Positions 1 through 5,749 of a stretch of 8,778 nucleotides of DNA are shown here, piece by piece (within the stretch, counting starts at the first letter, position 1; each line of letters starts with the position of its first letter). The notes beneath the pieces were generated by a model, which was given only the letters and a program-made list of their open reading frames with translations, searched no databases and was not told the DNA's origin. The DNA comes from Methanobacteriota archaeon (lineage in GTDB: Archaea > Thermoplasmatota > DTKX01 > GCA-020343715). The position numbers and the translations under genes were made by a program. Location of the stretch: NCBI GenBank assembly GCA_030594725.1, contig JAUVEQ010000103.1:1-8778 (forward strand). Reading direction: 5' to 3'.

Positions 1-1
1 C

Positions 2-739
2 TGGACCTTCAAGGTAAATACCATCGGTAACAAGACGTTCATAGCCGAGTATGACGGTCTCGAGTTGGACACCTTCTTGAAGACCGGTGACCTGATCATA
101 CTTCCCGTAGAGACCTATTACAACGTCACCTACGACATAAAGGAGGTGCCGACCGAGCCCCTCCCGTGGTACGTCTATGCCATCATAGGCGGCGTGCTGA
201 TAGTGGGTGCCGTGGGTATCGTCTGGAGCAGCGTCTACTACCGCAGGCGCAGACAGCTCAAGAAGATGCAGAGGATCATCCGCAGGGCGGCCGACAGGCT
301 GGTCGCGGGCAACGTGTACTCTGCGACGATCTTCCGCGCATACCGCGAGATGGCCCACACGCTGCGTGCGTATGGCCAGCTCAGGAGGGACTCAGAGACC
401 TTCCGCGAGTTCGAGGATGCGGTCCGTGATGCGCTGCCCATCGACGCGGATAGCCTGGACGACTTCCTGACGGTTCTCGAGGAGGCTCGATACTCCGAGC
501 ACGAGATCGGTGAGAACGAGAAGGACCGGGCCATCGATGCGCTGCGGGGCGTGCAGAGCAGCATCGAGAAGATCCTGCTGACCGACGAGCAGATCGCACA
601 GATCAGCCGCGGCGAGGCAGGTGGCATGGTCGAGCCCGAGATCATCGTATCCGACGAGAGCGGCAGGTCCGCTCCACCCACGCCGCCACAGGGCGGCGGT
701 GGAGCCGCGGCCAAGCCCCCAGAGGGACCAAAGGAATGA
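2..739 (+). CDS. Membrane protein with C-terminal DUF4129-like domain (5' partial)
   Basis: The frame is open from the first bases of the window, so the start lies upstream; the TTG at 65 is internal and 245 residues are visible. Residues 1-55 look like the end of an exterior beta-rich domain. One membrane helix follows at about 56-80 (WYVYAIIGGVLIVGAVGIVW), then an RRRR stop-transfer cluster that places the rest in the cytoplasm. Residues about 104-189 resemble DUF4129: an AYREM helix, a spaced ETFREFE helix, then LEEARYSE and a closing helix. DUF4129 often ends transglutaminase-like or other membrane proteins encoded beside MoxR and DUF58 genes, and is thought to act in envelope protein handling. 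The tail is Pro/Gly/Ala-rich (SAPPTPPQGGGG). The DUF4350-like gene follows after 65 bases. The gene is certain; the domain call is by pattern, and the N-terminal domain type is unknown. Confidence 0.77.
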   Translation, partial: WTFKVNTIGNKTFIAEYDGLELDTFLKTGDLIILPVETYYNVTYDIKEVPTEPLPWYVYAIIGGVLIVGAVGIVWSSVYYRRRRQLKKMQRIIRRAADRLVAGNVYSATIFRAYREMAHTLRAYGQLRRDSETFREFEDAVRDALPIDADSLDDFLTVLEEARYSEHEIGENEKDRAIDALRGVQSSIEKILLTDEQIAQISRGEAGGMVEPEIIVSDESGRSAPPTPPQGGGGAAAKPPEGPKE

Positions 740-763
740 GGGAGCACCGCTGAACCGACTGGA

Positions 764-777
764 CCAAAAGATAAAAG
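764..777 (+). promoter_or_regulatory. Weak A-rich TATA-like element before the DUF4350 gene
   Basis: The short gap after the DUF4129 gene holds CCAAAAGATAAAAG, an AT-rich patch in GC-rich surroundings that could be a BRE/TATA site giving internal transcription. A start about 25 bases downstream would fall on or after the GAGGG ribosome site at 793-797, so the fit is poor. The patch may simply be spacer inside the operon. Confidence 0.22.
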
Positions 778-804
778 AGCAAAGACACGATTGAGGGACG
801 CACC

Positions 805-2043
805 ATGTTGAAGAAAATAATCGCAATAGCAGTCTTCCTCATTATTGCCATAGGGGTTCCTGCGTACATCCTGATCAAGGATGACCCCGAAGTCCAGCAC
901 TACAATCCATATGGCGAGGGTCCCACCGACCTGTCCATCTTCGTTGAGGCGCTGGAAAGCCCCGATAACATAGCCGAGTACGACACCAGAAGCATCATCT
1001 CCTCCCCTGTCCTGCTGAAGGGCATCAAGGACCCAGAGCAGACCTGCTATGTGGTCGTCGGCGTCGACCGGGAGTACCGGCAAGAGGAGATCAAGATCAT
1101 CGAGAAATTCGTCCGGGAGGACGGTGGCAAGGCCATCATAATGGACGACTTCGGCTCCCCCAACGCCCTGTCCGAGAAGTTCGGCGTGTTCTTCTACGGC
1201 AAGCCCATGTGGGACGACGTCAACATGACCGGTCCCCGCACCGTGAGGAACATCTCGTTCCCGATCTTCAACTTCAAGCTGGGCCTGGTGCCCCATTCCG
1301 TGGTGTTGAACGGCCCGACGGGCCTGACGACTTACAACACCAACGTGGAGTACATCGCCAACGGCTCGGAGAAGTCCTACGTCGACCTGGACGGGAACGG
1401 TCGCATCAACATCGGTGACAAGAAGGGCAACATCCCCGTGATCATCGAGGTGCGCTTCAACGAGTCCAAGGGAAGGATCGTGTTCATCGCCGACGCGGAC
1501 ATCGCGACCGACGACATGCTCAAGCACAACCCGAACAACAAGATATTCATGACCCAGCTCGTCAATAGGGTGATGGACAAGAAGGATAGCCTTATCCTGT
1601 TCGACGAGAGCAGGCACGAGCACGTCCCCAGCCAGGAGATCGTGTACAAGAACATGGAGACGGTGGCCGTCATGTCCAGCTGGTTCTGGCCCACTGTAAT
1701 GACCATCGTCTCGATGGTCGTGATCTTCGGCATCGTGGTGTACAGCTCCAAGGACAAGGAGAGCTGGATCCACAGGTTCGACGTGAGCGCCTTTTCGCGG
1801 AGGCACAATCCGCCCGAACGGCTCAACGTGCAGACAGAGCGGGCGCGGACAGCCCTGATGCTCAAGGTGAGGATGATGTACAGCTACTCCGCCGAGGAGA
1901 TGGCAGCGCTTCAACCTGACCAGATACGTGCCATGATCAAGGACAAGGACCTGATGGAGCTGGCCCTCAATCCCAGCCAGAGCTGGACCCAACAGGAGCT
2001 GCGCGTCGTCATCCAGCGCATCAAGGAGTGGGGCGCCGACTGA
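805..2043 (+). CDS. DUF4350-like membrane protein with large exterior domain
   Basis: 412 residues. Helix 1 (about 4-24, after MLKK) is a signal anchor, and helix 2 (about 293-314) returns the chain, leaving 25-292 outside and a charged helical domain (315-412) in the cytoplasm. The exterior part resembles DUF4350: a YNPYGEGPTDLSIFVEAL start, a class-I amidotransferase-like Rossmann fold (VVVGVDRE, IIEKFVREDGGKAIIMDD), and a late LILFDESRHEH segment matching the family's DE-H motif. No nucleophile Cys/His pair is evident, so a binding rather than catalytic role is likely. DLDGNGRINIGD (194-205) fits an EF-hand/dockerin calcium loop. The ATG is 7 bases after GAGGG (793-797). DUF4350 genes commonly sit beside MoxR/DUF58 genes, as here; the molecular role is unknown. 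Confidence 0.8.
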   Translation: MLKKIIAIAVFLIIAIGVPAYILIKDDPEVQHYNPYGEGPTDLSIFVEALESPDNIAEYDTRSIISSPVLLKGIKDPEQTCYVVVGVDREYRQEEIKIIEKFVREDGGKAIIMDDFGSPNALSEKFGVFFYGKPMWDDVNMTGPRTVRNISFPIFNFKLGLVPHSVVLNGPTGLTTYNTNVEYIANGSEKSYVDLDGNGRINIGDKKGNIPVIIEVRFNESKGRIVFIADADIATDDMLKHNPNNKIFMTQLVNRVMDKKDSLILFDESRHEHVPSQEIVYKNMETVAVMSSWFWPTVMTIVSMVVIFGIVVYSSKDKESWIHRFDVSAFSRRHNPPERLNVQTERARTALMLKVRMMYSYSAEEMAALQPDQIRAMIKDKDLMELALNPSQSWTQQELRVVIQRIKEWGAD

Positions 2044-2107
2044 TGTAATCATTTCACGATAACCAACAGCAAAGAGAATCCAACATAAACAAAGGAAGTG
2101 GGGAAAA
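2044..2107 (+). promoter_or_regulatory. AT-rich leader before moxR, with ribosome site
   Basis: This 64-base spacer is markedly richer in A and T than the flanking genes and nearly free of G until GGAAGTGGGG at 2096-2105, which is the likely ribosome site for the ATG at 2108. It could hold an internal promoter (for example around AACATAAACA), but no convincing BRE/TATA pair is visible. It most simply separates two operon genes. Confidence 0.3.
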
Positions 2108-3205
2108 ATGGATAAGAGAGCGAAATTGCAGGACGAAGGGCCTGCTGCTGGTGGAGGCGGTGCTCCGGCACCCCAGAAACCCGCAGGCGCTCCGCCGGCG
2201 AAGCCAGCCCCAGCGGCTGCACCCCGACCCGCCCCCAAGGCAGGCGGCGCTACGCCGGAGGAGATATCCTTCGTGGCAAACTCGGTCAAGGCCATTCTCG
2301 GTGAGGTCTCCAAGGCCATCATCGGGAAGCATGAGGTGATGACCAAGGTAGCCATCGGAATACTAGCGAACGGGCACATCCTCTTCGAGGACTTCCCCGG
2401 CCTTGCAAAGACCTTGATGGCAATGACCTTCGCGGACTGTCTGGGTTGCACTTTCAAGCGCATCCAGTTCACTCCAGATCTACTGCCTACGGACATCACT
2501 GGGACGTACATCTACGACGAGAAGGACAACGAGTTCAAGTTCAGGCCTGGCCCGATCTTCACCAACATCCTCCTCGCCGACGAGATCAACCGTGCGCCCC
2601 CGAAGACCCAGGCAGCACTTCTCGAGGCAATGCAGGAGCGCCAGGTGTCGATCGAGGGTGTTACGCACAGGTTGCCACGCCCATTCATCGTGCTTGCGAC
2701 CCAGAATCCCATCGAGCAGGAGGGAACCTATCCCCTGCCCGAGGCCCAGATCGACAGGTTCATGATGAAGATGTCCGTCGGTTACCCGAATCGTGCTGAT
2801 GAGAAGGAGATCCTCATCCGTCGTGAGCTGCGGCGGAAGGACGAGGTCGACGTCGAGGTCGTGTGCTCGCCCGAGAAGATCATCCAGATGCAGACGATAA
2901 TCGAGAAGGTCCACGTGGACCCGGCGATCATGACCTACATGGTCGAGATCGTGACCCGGACCCGTGAGGACCCCCGTGTGCTGGTCGGAGCGTCCCCCCG
3001 TGGCTCGCTGGCCCTCTTCAAGCTCTCCCGCTCTCGTGCGGTGATCTTCGGCCGCGACTACATCATTCCGGACGACATCAAGGCCATCGCGCACGCTGGA
3101 CTGCATCACAGGCTGATCTTGAAGCCCGAGCCCCGCATCCGCGGTGTCCTGGCCCAAGATATCCTGAACAAGATCCTTGCCGAAGTGCCTGTGCCCGCGG
3201 TGTAG
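2108..3205 (+). CDS. MoxR-family AAA+ ATPase with Pro/Ala-rich N-terminal extension
   Basis: 365 residues. MoxR ATPases act as chaperone-like motors that remodel or activate partner proteins, usually with a DUF58 or VWA protein from the same operon. Visible motifs: P-loop DFPGLAKT (95-102, K101-T102), Walker B ILLADEI (154-160, D158-E159), the family segment NRAPPKTQAALLEAMQER (161-178), sensor 1 at N200 in LATQNPIEQEGTYPLPEAQ, arginine in DRF (R217), and sensor 2 GASPRGS (R298). The P-loop differs from GxxGxGKT at two glycines, now D95 and A100. Residues 11-48 form a Pro/Ala/Gly-rich low-complexity head that most MoxR proteins lack; the fold starts near residue 50. The ATG follows GGAAGTGGGG. 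The DUF58 gene begins 3 bases after the stop, implying coupled expression. Family assignment is secure; the client is unknown. Confidence 0.96.
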   Translation: MDKRAKLQDEGPAAGGGGAPAPQKPAGAPPAKPAPAAAPRPAPKAGGATPEEISFVANSVKAILGEVSKAIIGKHEVMTKVAIGILANGHILFEDFPGLAKTLMAMTFADCLGCTFKRIQFTPDLLPTDITGTYIYDEKDNEFKFRPGPIFTNILLADEINRAPPKTQAALLEAMQERQVSIEGVTHRLPRPFIVLATQNPIEQEGTYPLPEAQIDRFMMKMSVGYPNRADEKEILIRRELRRKDEVDVEVVCSPEKIIQMQTIIEKVHVDPAIMTYMVEIVTRTREDPRVLVGASPRGSLALFKLSRSRAVIFGRDYIIPDDIKAIAHAGLHHRLILKPEPRIRGVLAQDILNKILAEVPVPAV

Positions 3206-3208
3206 AAC

Positions 3209-4516
3209 ATGTGGACCAAGAAAGGTTGGCTGTACCTCAGCCTAGGGGTAACCCTGGTGTTCGTGGCCCTAGTGGTCCGAAGTACGGCTCTTATGGTGCT
3301 GGGCGTAATGCTCCTCGCCACTATCTTGGTCACCCAGTTCTTCTCCCGTCTAGGGAAGATAGCCAGCATGCGACAGTTGTCCTCGGAGAAGATCTTCGAG
3401 GACGGTGTTATCACGGTGGACCTGGCCCTTGTAAACAAGGGTGGTAGAACTGGTTTCCTCGAGATACGGGACAAGCTACCACAGCAGATCCAGATCGAGG
3501 AGGGCACCAACTACCTGATCATCGACCTCAAGCCGAACGAGAGCCTGAGGATGAAGTACAAGATCAAGGCGCCCATCCGCGGGATCTTCGAGTTCGGACC
3601 CGTTTCGCTCCGTGCACAGGATGTGTTCAACGTCTTCTACAAGGAGCTGGAGCTCGATCTGGTTGATAACGTCACCGTGTTCCCTCTCGTGTACGACATC
3701 AAGGACCTGCCCATCAAGTCGCGGACACCGAAGCTGTTCCCCGGAGCCTCAAAGGTCAAGCAGCCTGGCCCCGGTTCGGAGTTCTTCCTCATCCGCAACT
3801 ACGTTCCCGGCGATCCCTTCAAGAACATCAACTGGAAGGCGTTCGCCAGGACCGGGGAGCTTCTGGTCAACGAGAAGGAGCGCGAGGCGGTCTCGGACAT
3901 CGTGATAATGCTGGACGCCCGTGCCACATCAGGAACGGGAACCATCGGTCACAACGCCCTCATCTACGGCAGCCGTGCAGCGGCGACACTCACCAGCTTC
4001 TTCATCAAGCGCCGTGATTCCGTCGCCCTCATCGTCTACTCGGACAAGCTTCTCTCGATCAAGCCCTCCCAGGGCTCGAAGCAGCTATTCGAGATCCTGA
4101 CGGCACTGGCGGGCGCAGAGCCTGCTGGCGACCTGCCGTTCAAGGGTGTGATCGAGGTGTCGTCACCCTACATGCCCCGACGCAGCCCTGTGATCATCAT
4201 CACGAACCTCGATGGTGACCCATCCGTGGTGGAGGCCGTATCCGAGCTCCGAACCCTGGAGTTCGATGTGGTCATGCTCACCCCAAGCTCCATCGAGTTC
4301 GAGCTGATGGCACGCAAGCGTCTGGAGGCGGGTGTGGAGAGGAGCTTGGAGTACGAGGTCCTGCGCCTGGAGAGGGACGTCCTCATCCAGGACCTGCGCG
4401 GATACGGAGCCAGCGTCGTCGAGTGGGACCCCAAGGTCCCGTTGCTCGCGATCCTGATGAGCGCCGCACAATCGATCGGTCAAACCCAGTTCGACCATCG
4501 AGGAGGTGATTGGTGA
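3209..4516 (+). CDS. DUF58 domain membrane protein, MoxR partner
   Basis: 435 residues. Two adjacent N-terminal hydrophobic stretches (about 7-23 and 26-44) anchor it. An Ig-like beta region follows (about 55-160: VNKGGRTGFLEIRD, IRGIFEFGPVSLRAQDVF). The DUF58 signature lies at 190-236: SEFFLIRNYVPGDPFKNINW, KAFARTGELLVNEKE, then IVIMLDAR. Residues about 230-420 look like a von Willebrand A-type fold. The metal-site motif is degenerate: D236 is present, but the DxSxS serines are R238 and T240. In known MoxR-DUF58 pairs the ATPase works with this protein at the membrane. The ATG lies 4 bases after GGTGTA, which overlaps the moxR stop. The last codons (RGGDW) double as the ribosome site of the next gene, and the TGA shares its A with the next ATG. 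Family certain, role inferred. Confidence 0.94.
   Translation: MWTKKGWLYLSLGVTLVFVALVVRSTALMVLGVMLLATILVTQFFSRLGKIASMRQLSSEKIFEDGVITVDLALVNKGGRTGFLEIRDKLPQQIQIEEGTNYLIIDLKPNESLRMKYKIKAPIRGIFEFGPVSLRAQDVFNVFYKELELDLVDNVTVFPLVYDIKDLPIKSRTPKLFPGASKVKQPGPGSEFFLIRNYVPGDPFKNINWKAFARTGELLVNEKEREAVSDIVIMLDARATSGTGTIGHNALIYGSRAAATLTSFFIKRRDSVALIVYSDKLLSIKPSQGSKQLFEILTALAGAEPAGDLPFKGVIEVSSPYMPRRSPVIIITNLDGDPSVVEAVSELRTLEFDVVMLTPSSIEFELMARKRLEAGVERSLEYEVLRLERDVLIQDLRGYGASVVEWDPKVPLLAILMSAAQSIGQTQFDHRGGDW
4501..4510 (+). promoter_or_regulatory. Near-perfect Shine-Dalgarno site inside the end of the DUF58 gene
   Basis: AGGAGGTGAT is fully complementary to the usual archaeal 16S rRNA 3' tail and sits 5 bases before the ATG at 4516. 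It decides the start: the in-frame TTG (4510) and GTG (4513) overlap or touch the site and are unlikely to be used. The DUF58 stop and this start overlap as TGATG, so ribosomes probably reinitiate here. Confidence 0.85.
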
Positions 4517-5622
4517 TGACCGGACAGAAACCCCCGGCACCACCTACCCCACCCCCGAAGGCGCCACCTGCGCCGGCTGCGAAGCCTCCGGCCCAACCCC
4601 CACAGGCCCCCCCAACAGGGGATACCGTCGGAGGGTTCGAGGCACCTTCGCTGGTCATGGACCAGGATGAGCTGGACGCTAAGGTCACCGTCGATGTGGA
4701 GACCGTGTTCTCCGAGATCTTCATGGTGAAGGTCCTGGGTTCGCTCTTCTTCGCCCTGGCGGGGATCCTTGCCTTCCTTCCGCCGTTCTTGGATGGCGCG
4801 GAGTTCATCGACGTGCTCCCATCCCTGATCCTCGGTATCGTCGGCATGGTGTGTGGTATACTCGGCTTCTTCGTTCGTTCCATGAGGAAATGGATGCTAC
4901 TCGTGGCCCCCGTACTGCTCGTCGCAGCGGTGGCAGCTAGGCCCCTCACTTCCACCATCGGGTCCCTCGACACGATGGACATAATCCTTGGCTTGGCGTT
5001 CGCCGCCACGTGGTTCCTCGCCATCGAGTACCTTCACGCCCTATCCAGGTTCGTGGAGGTCGGCGAGATGGCCATCAAGAGGAGGCTTACCAACTTCAAC
5101 CTGAGCGGAGTGGTCAAGCACTTCCTCGCTTGGGGCTTCCTCATGCTGGGGATCATCCTCGCAGTGACCTTGGGCGTGATCGGACTGGTGCCACTCATGG
5201 GCAATCCGTTCTGGGCGCTCATCGCCGTGGGAGGAATGCTCATATTCGTGGGTTCTGTTGGGACGATCTATCTGTTGACCCAGGGAAACATGGGACCTGG
5301 CGTGCTCTTCGGACTAGCCACCTACACCCCTGGTATCGTGATCGTGCTGGCCGCCGTGTTCCTGTTGGACGGTGATGGTGGTGGCCTTGGCGACTCTGCC
5401 GAACTTTGGTCGGTATACGGGATCGCCCTTGCCGCCGCAATCATCTTCACCCTGTTCGCGTTGGTCCTCACGGTATGGTACTCCTTTTCCGAGGGTGTGG
5501 CCCAGGTCGAGAAGGTGGAGTACTCCCGCGAGAAGCTCCAGGAGATGCTGGCCAGCGGTCAGGTCCTGGACCTCGAGGGACAGGAGATGCCCGGAGCCAC
5601 CGCTGGTGGCGAACACGTCTGA
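4516..5622 (+). CDS. Unrecognised eight-helix membrane protein with Pro-rich N-terminal tail
   Basis: 368 residues from the ATG chosen by its SD site. Residues 5-35 are a Pro/Ala/Lys-rich tail (PAPPTPPPKAPPAP). Eight membrane helices are predicted at about 70-92, 101-121, 127-143, 154-176, 204-227, 232-254, 264-284 and 299-324. Basic loops (RSMRK after helix 2, KRR after helix 4) put both ends in the cytoplasm, and the acidic loop DGDGGGLGD after helix 7 lies outside. The most conserved-looking segment is helix 4 plus its loop (AIEYLHALSRFVEVGE ... RRLTNFNL). The C-tail carries YSREKLQEMLASGQ, probably amphipathic. The next gene is a paralogue sharing these parts. Translational coupling to DUF58 makes it a likely member of the MoxR membrane complex. 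I know no family for it and no enzymatic motif is visible; a transport, scaffold or sensing role cannot be distinguished. Confidence 0.86.
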   Translation: MTGQKPPAPPTPPPKAPPAPAAKPPAQPPQAPPTGDTVGGFEAPSLVMDQDELDAKVTVDVETVFSEIFMVKVLGSLFFALAGILAFLPPFLDGAEFIDVLPSLILGIVGMVCGILGFFVRSMRKWMLLVAPVLLVAAVAARPLTSTIGSLDTMDIILGLAFAATWFLAIEYLHALSRFVEVGEMAIKRRLTNFNLSGVVKHFLAWGFLMLGIILAVTLGVIGLVPLMGNPFWALIAVGGMLIFVGSVGTIYLLTQGNMGPGVLFGLATYTPGIVIVLAAVFLLDGDGGGLGDSAELWSVYGIALAAAIIFTLFALVLTVWYSFSEGVAQVEKVEYSREKLQEMLASGQVLDLEGQEMPGATAGGEHV

Positions 5623-5636
5623 ACCAAGCTGGTAAG

Positions 5637-5647
5637 GCATATATCTC
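5637..5647 (+). promoter_or_regulatory. Possible TATA-like site upstream of the six-helix paralogue
   Basis: GCATATATCTC follows GGTAAG and is the only TATA-like string in the 127-base gap before the paralogue. If used, it would start transcripts near 5667, inside the terminator hairpin region, giving a leader of about 80 bases. The alternative is readthrough from the operon. Evidence is weak. Confidence 0.25.
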
Positions 5648-5694
5648 GGGGCGGGATCGACCCGTCCCGGGCCCCCTATTTTTTCCTTTCTTTT
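5645..5694 (+). terminator. Hairpin plus T-rich terminator closing the MoxR operon
   Basis: A GC-rich stem pairs CGGGGCGGG (5647-5655) with CCCGTCCCG (5661-5669), with one G-T wobble and a 5-base loop ATCGA; two more pairs can extend its base. Eight bases after the stem comes a T-rich run (T6 at 5679-5684, then CCTTTCTTTT to 5694). Archaeal termination needs mainly the T-rich tract, so this should end or weaken transcription after the eight-helix gene and set the paralogue apart. Confidence 0.72.
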
Positions 5695-5738
5695 CCTACA
5701 TCACCAACGGGTAAGTACCCATCAGCCAGCCGTCAATG

Positions 5739-5745
5739 GGTGATC
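5739..5745 (+). promoter_or_regulatory. Shine-Dalgarno site setting the TTG start of the six-helix paralogue
   Basis: GGTGATC is complementary to the 16S rRNA tail. The GGTGAT core ends 5 bases before TTG (5750), the same spacing as at the preceding gene. The resulting protein also begins MTG, like its paralogue. Together these support the TTG start. Confidence 0.7.
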
Positions 5746-5749
5746 CATC

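Noticed and set aside
65..67. TTG at 65 as the true start of the DUF4129 protein
   Set aside because: The frame stays open to the window edge, with plausible exterior-domain sequence upstream and no ribosome site before 65.
238..2511. A 757-codon open frame on the minus strand across three plus-strand genes
   Set aside because: It lies opposite well-supported genes and crosses two intergenic gaps. Its translation is low-complexity and Leu/Val/Asp/His-skewed with no recognisable domain. It is explained by the absence of stop complements in GC-rich biased codons of the opposite strand.
2480..3157. A 225-codon minus-strand open frame opposite moxR
   Set aside because: It is the mirror of conserved MoxR codons, has no domain or ribosome site, and shows composition typical of antisense frames.
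4510..4515. TTG or GTG as the start of the eight-helix protein
   Set aside because: They overlap or abut the AGGAGGTGAT site. The ATG at 4516 has the normal 5-base spacing and the TGATG overlap.
5355..5400. Calcium-loop reading of the acidic DGDGGGLGD segment in the eight-helix protein
   Set aside because: It lacks the position 5, 9 and 12 ligands and the hydrophobic position 8 of an EF-hand; it is better seen as a flexible exterior loop between helices 7 and 8.
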